Part shown: positions 1 to 6,315 of the stretch, in pieces
Layout of the letters: every line of letters starts with the position of its first letter
How positions within the stretch are numbered: position 1 is the first letter of the stretch
Assembly: GCA_022866645.1 (NCBI GenBank)
Contig: JALHUQ010000171.1
Coordinates: 1-7,091 of the forward strand
DNA from: Woeseiaceae bacterium
Lineage (GTDB): Bacteria > Pseudomonadota > Gammaproteobacteria > Steroidobacterales > Woeseiaceae
DNA length: 7,091 nucleotides
Direction: 5' to 3'
Notes under the pieces: generated by a model
Seen by the model: the letters and a program-made list of their open reading frames with translations, nothing else
What the model was told of the DNA's origin: nothing
The model's database searches: none
Translations under genes and position numbers: made by a program

Positions 1-1
1 G

Positions 2-223
2 TTCGCGCTTAGCGTGGTTACCACCGTCGCCACGATTTACGGCGTCAGTCGGTTCGTTCGGAACGGGTTTGATTTTCTGGCAGGAAATTTCAGCCAACAC
101 AGCGGATTCTACTTCCCTCCCTATCTGCTGCTCGCACTTTCAATTGTCACGTCGATTGTCGTTATTGGACACTTAGTATCATGGCGCTGGATGGTATCTG
201 GACGTTCGAAAGACACCGTGTGA
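2..223 (+). CDS. C-terminal end of an unidentified membrane protein (5' partial)
   Basis: The frame is open from the window edge to TGA at 221-223, so the true start lies outside; a GTG at 14 is only an internal codon. The visible 73 residues contain a hydrophobic stretch at the left edge, a polar aromatic loop (RNGFDFLAGNF, then HSGFYFPPY), and a clear membrane helix (YLLLALSIVTSIVVIGHLV). It ends in a short positively charged tail (WRWMVSGRSKDTV), which by the positive-inside rule suggests a cytoplasmic C-terminus. I do not recognise the family. Repeat copy 1 begins one base after the stop codon. The helix and the clean ending against an intergenic repeat make a real gene end likely; the function is unknown. 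Confidence 0.6.
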   Translation, partial: FALSVVTTVATIYGVSRFVRNGFDFLAGNFSQHSGFYFPPYLLLALSIVTSIVVIGHLVSWRWMVSGRSKDTV

Positions 224-224
224 A

Positions 225-345
225 CGTCTCCTTCTGGCCGTTCTGAGACGGTCGCCAGGAATCAAACCGTGGGGCTGCTTCGCGTCGCATAGCAGCCGGT
301 CGAAAAATCTGCGGTAAGATGACGGCTACTGACCCAAAGCAGACA
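225..345 (+). repeat. Dispersed intergenic repeat, copy 1
   Basis: This is one of three 121-column copies (with 1937-2057 and 2541-2661) that align without gaps. They share the blocks GGCCGTTCTGAGACG, CCAGGAA, GCTGCTTC, TCGCATAGC and GACCC at identical offsets. Two hairpins can be drawn: stem 236-241/248-253 (6 bp with one G-T wobble, loop TCTGAG) and stem 273-279/291-297 (7 bp perfect). The outer ends are loosely inverted: CGTCTCCTTCTGG at the left against ATGTCTGCTTTGG as the reverse complement of the right. It starts one base after a stop codon. The right-end core TGACCCAAAGC..ACAT is, from memory, common in proteobacterial intergenic DNA. Mobility (MITE-like or REP-like) is inferred. Confidence 0.85.
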
Positions 346-383
346 TTTCGATGTTCAGATGTCAGGGTTAACCACAACGTCAA

Positions 384-389
384 AAGGGA
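384..389 (+). promoter_or_regulatory. Ribosome binding site deciding the M20 peptidase start
   Basis: AAGGGA lies 8 nt upstream of ATG 398. The other in-frame ATG at 359 has no such site and sits next to the end of repeat copy 1, so 398 is preferred. Confidence 0.7.
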
Positions 390-397
390 ACAAGAGC

Positions 398-1822
398 ATG
401 AAGACCGCATCTACGATAATTTCAGTCATATTGGTTTTTCTGACTGTCTCAGCCGGCGTTTTATTGTCCTCCGCGACCGTTGCAGCACAAGACATCAACT
501 CGGAACACGCCCAAAAGACGCTGGAAATTTACTCGCGCATTATTGGTGTAGAGACGTCCAAGAATCTTGGCAATGTACCAGAGGTGGCAAATTATCTCGC
601 CGATGAACTCGTCGCTGCGGGATTCCCGAAAGAAGACGTTGAAGTGCTGCCGATTGGTGAAACCGCAGCCCTAATTGCGAGGTACCGGGGCGATGACTCT
701 TCGGGCAAGGCTCCGATTCTTTTATTGGGTCACATGGATGTAGTGGAGGCTCGACCGGAGGATTGGGAGCGGCCACCTTTTGAATTAACAAAGGACGATA
801 CTTATTTCTATGCACGAGGCAGTATCGATAACAAGTTCGGCGTCGCCCAACTTACATCGACGTTCATTCGCCTGAAGAAGGAAGGCTTTGTACCGAACCG
901 GGATCTGATCATCGCCTTCTCCGGTGATGAAGAGAGCCGAATGGTCAGCACGCGCGTGCTGGCGTATGAGCGCGAAGACCTCGCTGAAGCCGAATTCGCG
1001 CTTAATTCCGATGCCGGTGGTGGAGATCTGAGCGCGAATGGAAAAACGCTTGTGTATCTAATTCAGGCCGCCGAGAAAACCTATGTTACCTGGGAGCTCA
1101 CAGTGCACAATCCGGGCGGGCATAGTTCGCGACCCAGAACGGACAATGCAATCTATGACTTGGCGGAAGCGATCAGTAAGATACAGAGGCACCAGTTTCC
1201 AGTTCGCTGGAGCGACATGACCCGGGATTTTTTCGAGGAGACCGGACAACAACTTGGAGGCGAGCTGGGGGATGCCATGATTCGATTCGCCAAAAACCCC
1301 GAGGACAAGACCGCCTCAGATCGTCTGGCGATAGAGTCGTCCTACGTCGGCACGACTCGCACGACCTGTGTCGTCACTATGTTGCGGGCGGGCCATGCTG
1401 AAAATGCCCTGCCTCAATCGGCCACGGCTACGGTCAACTGCCGTATTTTTCCCGGTGTTCCGGCGGCGGAAGTCCAGAAATCGCTGAAACAGGTTGTTGG
1501 CAATGACGCGATCGAATTCACGGAAATTTACGCACCCACCGAAAGCCCCGTTTCAGAATTACGTGAAGATGTTCGCGCTGCGGTCAGCGAAGCAGTGCAC
1601 GCTCGTTACCCGGGGGTAAAGATGCTCGCCTACATGGAATCAGGAGGCACAGATGGTATGCATTTTCGTCGAGCCGGAATCCCAACATTTGCGGTGAGTA
1701 GCATTTTTATGAATCCCGATGAGGTGTACGCCCATGGCCTCAACGAACGGGTGCCTATTAAGGCTTTTTATGACGCATTGGATCACTGGAGCATCATTCT
1801 CAAGGAGCTTGCAGGCGATTAA
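398..1822 (+). CDS. Secreted M20-family zinc metallopeptidase (M20/M25/M40)
   Basis: The product has 474 aa from ATG 398, chosen for the AAGGGA site and because the signal peptide then starts at its first residue; the ATG at 359 would add 13 residues before it. Residues 1-30 form a Sec signal peptide (charged N-end, hydrophobic core, probable cleavage VAA|QD), so it acts in the periplasm or outside. M20 hallmarks follow in order: GHMDVV with zinc ligand H112 and D114, bridging Asp D144 in GSIDNK, catalytic E178 and ligand E179 in SGDEES, D205 in NSDAGGG, H242 in GGHSSRP of the dimerisation lid domain, GGTDG at 416-420, and the last ligand H446 in YAHGLNE. All metal and catalytic residues are present, so it should be active, hydrolysing amide bonds of peptides or acylated amino acids; the substrate is unknown. 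Length is normal for the family. It stands alone between two repeat copies. Confidence 0.93.
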   Translation: MKTASTIISVILVFLTVSAGVLLSSATVAAQDINSEHAQKTLEIYSRIIGVETSKNLGNVPEVANYLADELVAAGFPKEDVEVLPIGETAALIARYRGDDSSGKAPILLLGHMDVVEARPEDWERPPFELTKDDTYFYARGSIDNKFGVAQLTSTFIRLKKEGFVPNRDLIIAFSGDEESRMVSTRVLAYEREDLAEAEFALNSDAGGGDLSANGKTLVYLIQAAEKTYVTWELTVHNPGGHSSRPRTDNAIYDLAEAISKIQRHQFPVRWSDMTRDFFEETGQQLGGELGDAMIRFAKNPEDKTASDRLAIESSYVGTTRTTCVVTMLRAGHAENALPQSATATVNCRIFPGVPAAEVQKSLKQVVGNDAIEFTEIYAPTESPVSELREDVRAAVSEAVHARYPGVKMLAYMESGGTDGMHFRRAGIPTFAVSSIFMNPDEVYAHGLNERVPIKAFYDALDHWSIILKELAGD

Positions 1823-1874
1823 CCAGCGTGTCAGCTCACAATCGACACTCTGTATGTTCACATAGAGAAGACGA

Positions 1875-1897
1875 TCCGGCTGTACGATTGTGCCGGA
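1875..1897 (+). other. Weak hairpin downstream of the peptidase gene
   Basis: TCCGGC (1875-1880) and GCCGGA (1892-1897) can form a 6-bp stem with an 11-nt loop, about 52 nt past the M20 stop. No T-run follows, so an intrinsic terminator is not supported. It is the only structure I see between the stop codon and repeat copy 2. Confidence 0.3.
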
Positions 1898-1936
1898 ATG
1901 CGACCGGTCATATGAATCATTTTGGTCGAGCCTGAG

Positions 1937-2057
1937 TGTCCGCTCCTGGCCGTTCTGAGACGACCGCCAGGAAGCTAACTGAGGCGCTGCTTCACATCGC
2001 ATAGCCGCCGGTCGAGAAAATTCAGGTAAAATGTCGGCTGTTGACCCAATCCACCCG
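1937..2057 (+). repeat. Dispersed intergenic repeat, copy 2
   Basis: Same orientation and length as copy 1. It matches copy 3 at all but about 19 of the first 106 columns, counted by eye. The first hairpin keeps the GGCCGT/TCTGAG/ACGACC form with one mismatched pair; the second is weakened by two mismatches. The right end is the most diverged (GACCCAATCC instead of GACCCAAAGC). It lies 114 nt after the M20 stop and just before the ribosome binding site of the next gene, so it fills most of the 5' non-coding region of that gene. Confidence 0.85.
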
Positions 2058-2072
2058 CTCAAGCTAATTGAC

Positions 2073-2078
2073 AAGGGA
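2073..2078 (+). promoter_or_regulatory. Ribosome binding site facing ATC rather than ATG
   Basis: AAGGGA is followed after exactly 8 nt by ATC (2087-2089), in frame with the downstream ORF. The hexamer and spacing are the same as in front of the M20 peptidase ATG. This suggests that translation begins, or once began, at 2087. Confidence 0.45.
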
Positions 2079-2119
2079 CGCATCTCATCGACTTTTTACT
2101 CCAGATAGCAGTCGTTGCT

Positions 2120-2527
2120 TTGATCTCTCTAATTTGGTTCTTCATCGTACGAGACGCGGCGAAAGAACCGTTCATGGCCGCTCTGATCGAAAAATATCCG
2201 GCCAATGACGACTCTGCCAGGGGCATTAACTTGAAAAGGCATTTCTTCGGGTGGATAAGCGCAGGTAAATCAGTTGTAAGAACAAGCGGAGTCAGCAAGT
2301 TAGCGGTGACGCACGATTCACTTTTCATCGCGCAGCCTCCTTTGATAAATAAGTTGATTCCCACAATAGAGATTCCACTACGCTCCTTGTTGAGGGTTGA
2401 TTCGAGGTTCTACTGGTCAGCAGTGTCGAAGTTCGACGCCTTCGAGATCGTCGGAATCAGTGAAGGAAAATTGCCGCTGCCGATTGGATTAGTTGGCGAG
2501 GACAGCCGACACAATGCGGAGCATTGA
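2120..2527 (+). CDS. Small membrane-anchored protein of unknown function
   Basis: The first standard start codon is TTG 2120 (135 aa), but it lacks a ribosome site and cuts into a hydrophobic helix. The frame is open from 2072, and from ATC 2087 it reads IDFLLQIAVVALISLIWFFIV, a full membrane anchor, 8 nt behind AAGGGA. The intended product is therefore probably 146 aa. After the anchor comes a conserved-looking stretch (EKYPAND, FFGWISAGK) and then a soluble region with alternating hydrophobic residues (SKLAVTHDSLFIAQPP, IEIPLRSLLRV). That pattern resembles small bacterial proteins in which a membrane helix precedes a PH-like beta fold, with a soft domain resemblance only. It ends in a hydrophilic tail. 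The gene sits alone between repeat copies 2 and 3. Function is not known; the lost start may mean it is decaying. Confidence 0.6.
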   Translation: MISLIWFFIVRDAAKEPFMAALIEKYPANDDSARGINLKRHFFGWISAGKSVVRTSGVSKLAVTHDSLFIAQPPLINKLIPTIEIPLRSLLRVDSRFYWSAVSKFDAFEIVGISEGKLPLPIGLVGEDSRHNAEH

Positions 2528-2540
2528 CTAACAATATGAG

Positions 2541-2661
2541 CGGCCGCTTTTGGCCGTTCTGAGACGGTCACCAGGAAGCTAACAGAGGGGCTGCTTCGCG
2601 TCGCATAGCGGCCGGTCGAAAAACTTAAGGTAAGATGGCGGCTTGTGACCCGTTGCAGCCG
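2541..2661 (+). repeat. Dispersed intergenic repeat, copy 3
   Basis: Third full-length copy, same orientation, starting 13 nt after the stop at 2525-2527. The first hairpin (GGCCGT, loop TCTGAG, ACGGTC) is identical to copy 1. The second stem has GGCTGCT facing AGCGGCC, where the change from AGCAGCC keeps pairing through a G-T wobble. The last columns diverge after GACCC. It stands between the small membrane-protein gene and the cydAB leader region. Confidence 0.85.
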
Positions 2662-2772
2662 GCCGGAGAATCGAACTTCGCGCCTGGCATCGGGGATAAA
2701 GACAGTCAGACATTCCCCAATCTCAAAGTTGCAATTCTCGTTGGATGCTGCGAATTAGCACAAACGATTCGC

Positions 2773-2778
2773 AAAGGT
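2773..2778 (+). promoter_or_regulatory. Ribosome binding site of the cydA leader ORF
   Basis: AAAGGT lies 6 nt before ATG 2785. It is the only good Shine-Dalgarno match near cydA; the bases just ahead of ATG 2830 (GGTGTGGCCATTTAG) offer at best a weak site. Confidence 0.5.
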
Positions 2779-2784
2779 AGTGAT

Positions 2785-2829
2785 ATGAGAAACACCGGAT
2801 TGACCCAAGTTTTTGGTGTGGCCATTTAG
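2785..2829 (+). CDS. 14-aa leader peptide abutting cydA
   Basis: ATG 2785 is preceded by AAAGGT and encodes MRNTGLTQVFGVAI followed by TAG 2827-2829. The next three bases are the ATG of cydA, in the same frame. Ribosomes could load on the leader site and restart directly at cydA, so the leader would set cydA translation. The same open frame extends back to 2635, but that part lies in repeat copy 3 and has no ribosome site. An alternative is that the TAG is a mutation or read-through codon giving an extended CydA. This is less likely, because known CydA proteins begin near the equivalent of residue 1 of the 2830 start. Confidence 0.4.
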   Translation: MRNTGLTQVFGVAI

Positions 2830-4197
2830 ATGTCAGCATTGGACGCTGTGGATCTCGCTCGCATTCAGTTCGCGCTGAACATCAGCTTCCATATTCTATT
2901 TCCGACAATTTCTATCGGACTCGCCTGGATACTGCTGTTTTTTCGATTGCGTTTCACCGCGACCACGAATCGGCTTTGGGAGTACGCCTATTATTTTTGG
3001 GTGAAAGTATTTGCGCTGACCTTTGCACTGGGCGTCGTTTCTGGGGTAACGATGAGCTTCCAATTTGGTACCAATTGGCCGGGATTCATAGAGAGGGCCG
3101 GTAACATCGCGGGGCCACTACTCGGTTACGAAGTACTGACCGCATTCTTCCTCGAATCGACTTTCCTCGGCATCATGCTGTTCGGCAAGGAGAAAGTGTC
3201 GAACCGCGTGCATCTATTCTCCTCGGCCATGGTGGTACTCGGTACGACTCTCTCGGCGTTCTGGATTTTGAGCCTCAATTCGTGGATGCAGACTCCGCAG
3301 GGATACGAAATCATTGACGGCGTGTTTCATCCGGTAAGCTGGTGGGACATCGTGTTCAATCCATCTTTTCCGTACCGCTTGGCACACATGCTGAACGCCT
3401 CTTTACTGACGAGCGCTTTCCTCGTTGCAGGTATCAGCGCTTGGCGTATTCTGCGAAAGGTCGACGGCCCAGCGACTCTGTCTGTATTGAAGACTGGGGT
3501 TGTCATGGCCGCCGTGCTGTCTCCGGTCCAAGTTTTCATCGGTGATCTGCATGGTCTCAATACGCTCAAGCACCAGCCGGCTAAAATCGCCGCCATTGAA
3601 GGCATATGGCACACCGAGAAAGGCGCTCCGCTAACCCTGTTCGGATTTCCGGACGAAGGAGAGAAAACAACGCATTTCGCGATAGAGATTCCAAAGGGCG
3701 CGAGCCTGATCCTGACTCACGATCCGGACGGCGAGGTGCTGGGCCTAAACGAATTCGAAGGGCGTCATCCGCCCGTTGCATTCGTGTTCTGGTCTTTCCG
3801 GGTCATGGTGGGCACCGGCTTCCTAATGATCGCTGTGTCCTGGATTGCGGCATGGTCGCTATCGCGAAAGAAGAAAGCATCCGGCCTGGTTTTGACAGCA
3901 CTCTCGATGATGACTTTCGCCGGGTGGGTGGCAACGCTATCCGGCTGGTACGTCACCGAGGTAGGTCGGCAACCGTGGTTGATTACCGGTCAGATGCGGG
4001 TAAGCGAGGCGGCAGCGCCGCACTCAAGTGCGACGCTTGCTGGCACCTTGCTTGGATACGGTTTGCTTTACGGTTTCTTGCTTGTCGCTTACGTTGGCAC
4101 CATTCGATACATGGCAACGAAGCCCGCCGCTTCGTTAAAACTCGCGAACATATATTCGAAATCGGCGAGTGATTCGCTGTCGCCGGAGCGTTCCTGA
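2830..4197 (+). CDS. cydA: Cytochrome bd quinol oxidase subunit I, CIO-type
   Basis: The product (455 aa) carries the haems and oxidises quinol, passing electrons to oxygen, in the inner membrane. The N-terminus DLARIQFALNISFHILFP has the high-spin haem b595 ligand as H21. E101 and E109 (GYEVLTAFFLEST) match the proton-channel glutamates E99 and E107 of E. coli. H186 (RLAHML) and M326 (SFRVMVG, with R324) match the haem b558 ligands. The Q-loop starts with LKHQPAKIAAIEG, keeping K252 and E257, and GRQPW is at 379-383. The protein is shorter than E. coli CydA (about 520 aa) because the Q-loop insert is missing, which points to the CioA or short-Q-loop class. About nine membrane helices are expected. 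It lacks its own clear ribosome site, being joined to the leader ORF, and its TGA overlaps the cydB ATG. I see no FNR- or ArcA-like site upstream. Confidence 0.96.
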   Translation: MSALDAVDLARIQFALNISFHILFPTISIGLAWILLFFRLRFTATTNRLWEYAYYFWVKVFALTFALGVVSGVTMSFQFGTNWPGFIERAGNIAGPLLGYEVLTAFFLESTFLGIMLFGKEKVSNRVHLFSSAMVVLGTTLSAFWILSLNSWMQTPQGYEIIDGVFHPVSWWDIVFNPSFPYRLAHMLNASLLTSAFLVAGISAWRILRKVDGPATLSVLKTGVVMAAVLSPVQVFIGDLHGLNTLKHQPAKIAAIEGIWHTEKGAPLTLFGFPDEGEKTTHFAIEIPKGASLILTHDPDGEVLGLNEFEGRHPPVAFVFWSFRVMVGTGFLMIAVSWIAAWSLSRKKKASGLVLTALSMMTFAGWVATLSGWYVTEVGRQPWLITGQMRVSEAAAPHSSATLAGTLLGYGLLYGFLLVAYVGTIRYMATKPAASLKLANIYSKSASDSLSPERS

Positions 4198-5198
4198 TGG
4201 GCGATCTGCTGCCGCTGGTTTTCATGGGTGTCATAGGTTTCGCGCTACTGGTCTACGTCGTCCTCGATGGCTACGATCTAGGCATCGGCATCCTGCTACC
4301 GTTTGCCAGCGACGACGAAAAGGACACCATGATCGCCTCCATCGGGCCATTCTGGGATGCTAATGAAACCTGGTTGGTGCTCGGCGTAGGCGTGCTACTT
4401 ATTGGCTTCCCGTCAGCCTATGCCATGGTGTTGACGGCGCTATACATCCCTGTAACCGTCATGTTGTTCGGACTAATTTTGAGAGGTGTTTCCTTCGATT
4501 TCCGAGTCAAGGCGAACGTTAAACACAAGCGCCTCTGGAATGGATTATTTGCGGTGGGTTCATTTTTGGCCGCGACCGCTCAGGGGTGGATGCTCGGGAG
4601 ATACATTACCGGACTCACTCCAGGACTCATGAGCACAGGATTCGCCTTTCTGATTTCGCTAACGATGCCGGCGCTCTACGTTGTTCTCGGTGCGGGTTGG
4701 TTATTGATTAAGTGCGAAGGAGCTCTTTTTGACAAAGCCGCAGATTGGGGGCGCAAAGCAATGCCGGTGATGGGTCTAGCTCTTTTGGCGGTATCGGTAT
4801 CAACGCCGATCGTCAGCGCGGCGATTGCTCAACGATGGTTCACACTGCCAAACATCATTGGGTTGGCCCCAATTCCGGTCACCACGATAATCGCGTTCTT
4901 TTCAGTTTACTGGGTACTCGTCAGGACGGAGATATTGCACGCAGGATATGCCTGGTTGGTCATGGCAGGCACTGTTGTCACTTGTCTGATGGCTGCTCTC
5001 GGGTTGGCATACAGTCTTTACCCATTCGTGGTCCTGAACCGGCTGACGATCTGGGAGTCCGCCGCAGCTACAAAGTCGCTGATGTTTGTATTCTGGGGAA
5101 TATTGCTCGTGGTGCCAGCAATCGCCGCGTACACGGTGTTCGTATATAGCGTGTTCCGTGGAAAGGCAACAGGGCTAAGCTATGGCCAGAATGAATGA
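4197..5198 (+). CDS. cydB: Cytochrome bd quinol oxidase subunit II
   Basis: This 333-aa membrane protein is the structural partner of CydA and helps hold the haems. The family's first-helix motif LDGYDLGIG (residues 23-31, D24 and D27) is followed by GPFWDANETWLV (50-61), the form typical of CIO-type CydB. Next comes the conserved LRGVSFDFR loop (95-103). Alternating hydrophobic segments to the end fit about eight membrane helices. The ATG shares its A with the cydA TGA (TGATG), so translation is coupled. Length is normal for the shorter CioB class. No cydX-like small subunit follows: only 8 nt separate the TGA from the IS element, so any such gene would have been displaced or lost. No cydDC assembly genes are in the window. 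Confidence 0.96.
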   Translation: MGDLLPLVFMGVIGFALLVYVVLDGYDLGIGILLPFASDDEKDTMIASIGPFWDANETWLVLGVGVLLIGFPSAYAMVLTALYIPVTVMLFGLILRGVSFDFRVKANVKHKRLWNGLFAVGSFLAATAQGWMLGRYITGLTPGLMSTGFAFLISLTMPALYVVLGAGWLLIKCEGALFDKAADWGRKAMPVMGLALLAVSVSTPIVSAAIAQRWFTLPNIIGLAPIPVTTIIAFFSVYWVLVRTEILHAGYAWLVMAGTVVTCLMAALGLAYSLYPFVVLNRLTIWESAAATKSLMFVFWGILLVVPAIAAYTVFVYSVFRGKATGLSYGQNE

Positions 5199-5206
5199 CC
5201 GCTCCT

Positions 5207-5233
5207 TGGAGTTACCAGGCTTTCGTGGACACT
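5207..5233 (+). repeat. IS left terminal inverted repeat
   Basis: It begins TGGAGTTACCAG and ends GTGGACACT; it matches the reverse complement of 6163-6189 at 24 of 27 positions, with differences at columns 13, 14 and 18. Confidence 0.92.
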
Positions 5234-5274
5234 ATAAGTCATTGGTCCCATTAGTTGGGGGAAACGAGTGTCCA
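5226..5274 (+). promoter_or_regulatory. Nested stem-loop covering the transposase start
   Basis: TGGACACT (5226-5233), the inner end of the left inverted repeat, is complementary over 8 bp to AGTGTCCA (5267-5274), which contains the GTG start codon. Inside the loop, TCCCA (5246-5250) pairs with TGGGG (5256-5260), covering most of the GGGGGA ribosome site. An mRNA entering from outside the IS would carry both arms and could hide site and start codon, as known for some IS elements that resist outside transcription. That role here is inference. Confidence 0.45.
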
Positions 5275-6158
5275 AGAAGATCAAAGATGAAAGTGTTCGT
5301 CGAAAATACGAGTTCATAAAAGCGAATCAGCACAAGTACAACACCAGGATGATGTGCTGTCTTCTTGAGGTTGCGCGCAGCGGTTACTACGCGTGGCTGA
5401 AGAAGCCAAACTCAGACCGAGCATTAGACGACAAACGTCTACTGAGATTGATTCGCGCTTCATTTGCAGCTAGCCAAGGCGTATATGGTGCACCTCGAGT
5501 GTTTCTGGACCTTCGCGAAGCAGGAGAAACTTGTAGCAAACATCGAGTTGCACGACTGATGCGCGAAAACGAGATCCGTGCGCAGCCAGGGTATCGAACT
5601 CGGCGGTATATCGCAGGCAAGCCGGCCGTGCTGATTCCGAATCTTGTCAAACGCAACTTTGAAGTATCTAAACCAAATCGAGTTTGGGTGTCAGATATTA
5701 CGTATATCCGGACCTGGGAGGGGTGGCTCTACCTGGCAATCGTCATGGATCTGTTTTCCCGGAAAATTGTCGGCTGGGCTATTCGATCGACGATTCATCG
5801 GGATCTTGTATTGGATGCGATCATGATGGCTGTCAAAGAGCGTCACCCGCAAGAAACGATCATTCATTCTGACCAGGGCAGTCAATATGGCAGCGACGAC
5901 TGGCGGCGATTCTGTCTCAGCAACAGTCTGAAACCCAGTATGAGTCGGCGGGGAAACTGTTGGGATAACGCTGTTGCCGAGTCATTTTTCGGCAGCCTCA
6001 AGAAAGAACGCATCAAGAAGCACATATACAGGAACCGCGATCTTGCGACGAATGACGTTTCAGATTACATCGAGTCGTTCTACAATCCAAAACGACGACA
6101 TCAGCACCTTGGGGGTGTCAGTCCTCAGGATTTTGAAACGGGTGTGGCGGGATGTTGA
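5268..6158 (+). CDS. IS3-family transposase, OrfB type (DDE integrase core)
   Basis: The 296-aa product starts at GTG 5268, 5 nt after GGGGGA. It catalyses strand cutting and joining at the IS ends. Residues 10-45 (YEFIKANQHKYNTRMMCCLLEVARSGYYAWLK) are the usual OrfB start, and residues 55-115 form the HTH_21-like region (GVYGAPRV.LDLRE). The rve catalytic core follows with D143 (VWVSDITYI), D202 (IIHSDQGSQY) and E238 (NAVAESFFGSLKKE), a D-35-E spacing with all three acids present. FYNPKRRHQHLGGVSP closes the domain. Length is complete for OrfB, and no stop or frameshift is visible. The normal DNA-binding partner OrfA is missing, so activity may need OrfA from another copy. The stop codon lies 5 bp before the right inverted repeat. 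Confidence 0.95.
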   Translation: MSKKIKDESVRRKYEFIKANQHKYNTRMMCCLLEVARSGYYAWLKKPNSDRALDDKRLLRLIRASFAASQGVYGAPRVFLDLREAGETCSKHRVARLMRENEIRAQPGYRTRRYIAGKPAVLIPNLVKRNFEVSKPNRVWVSDITYIRTWEGWLYLAIVMDLFSRKIVGWAIRSTIHRDLVLDAIMMAVKERHPQETIIHSDQGSQYGSDDWRRFCLSNSLKPSMSRRGNCWDNAVAESFFGSLKKERIKKHIYRNRDLATNDVSDYIESFYNPKRRHQHLGGVSPQDFETGVAGC

Positions 6159-6162
6159 GGCC

Positions 6163-6189
6163 AGTGTCCACAAAACTCTGGTAACTCCA
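6163..6189 (-). repeat. IS right terminal inverted repeat
   Basis: It begins AGTGTCCAC and ends GGTAACTCCA, the partner of 5207-5233 (24 of 27 positions). It marks the right edge of the element. Confidence 0.92.
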
Positions 6190-6315
6190 CTCTCTCAGGG
6201 GCCCGTATAACGTGCCACTCAACGATATTCACGGGTCCGTCGTTGATCCCTCGGAGATTACGCTCCCAAGACCCGAGAGATAAATTTATAGAGTCTAAGA
6301 AGCTATTTAGAAGGA

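Larger units (their letters stand above)
5207..6189 (+). mobile_element. Compact IS3-family insertion sequence (983 bp)
   Basis: The element is bounded by 27-bp inverted repeats matching at 24 positions, starting TGGAGTTACC and ending GGTAACTCCA, with the TG...CA tips usual for IS3. It encloses one OrfB-type DDE transposase reading left to right. IS3 elements are usually 1.2-1.5 kb with orfA and orfB joined by a frameshift; here orfA is absent and only 61 bp separate the left tip from the transposase start. The flanks (CCT before, CTC after) show no convincing 3-5 bp target duplication, so the insertion is old, or the flanks have recombined. It lies 8 nt after cydB in the same direction, so it probably receives read-through transcription. 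Confidence 0.9.

Noticed and set aside
162..410. Minus-strand 82-codon ORF
   Set aside because: It lies across repeat copy 1 and the ends of two plus-strand genes; the protein is simply the repeat translated backwards, a common false gene call.
1640..2083. Minus-strand 147-codon ORF
   Set aside because: Its first part is repeat copy 2 read backwards (similar peptide to the copy 1 ORF), and the rest is antisense to the M20 peptidase gene.
225..2661. Repeats as a CRISPR array
   Set aside because: Units are 121 bp, imperfect, and separated by whole genes rather than short uniform spacers; no cas genes are present.
2635..2784. Upstream extension of the leader frame to an ATG at 2635
   Set aside because: It begins inside repeat copy 3, has no ribosome site and shows no protein-like pattern; only the last 14 codons have start signals.
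2662..2829. FNR-type (TTGAT-N4-ATCAA) site or sigma70 promoter for cydAB
   Set aside because: No FNR-like palindrome was seen; TTGCAA with a 17-nt spacer leads only to a poor -10 (GAATTA), and TTGACC at about 2800 would put its -10 on the cydA start.
3606..4172. Plus-strand 188-codon ORF inside cydA
   Set aside because: An arginine-rich shadow frame of an unmistakable cydA; no ribosome site or domain.
5202..6194. Target-site duplication around the IS
   Set aside because: The bases next to the tips (GCTCCT at left, CTCTC at right) are similar but not identical at any length from 3 to 5 bp.
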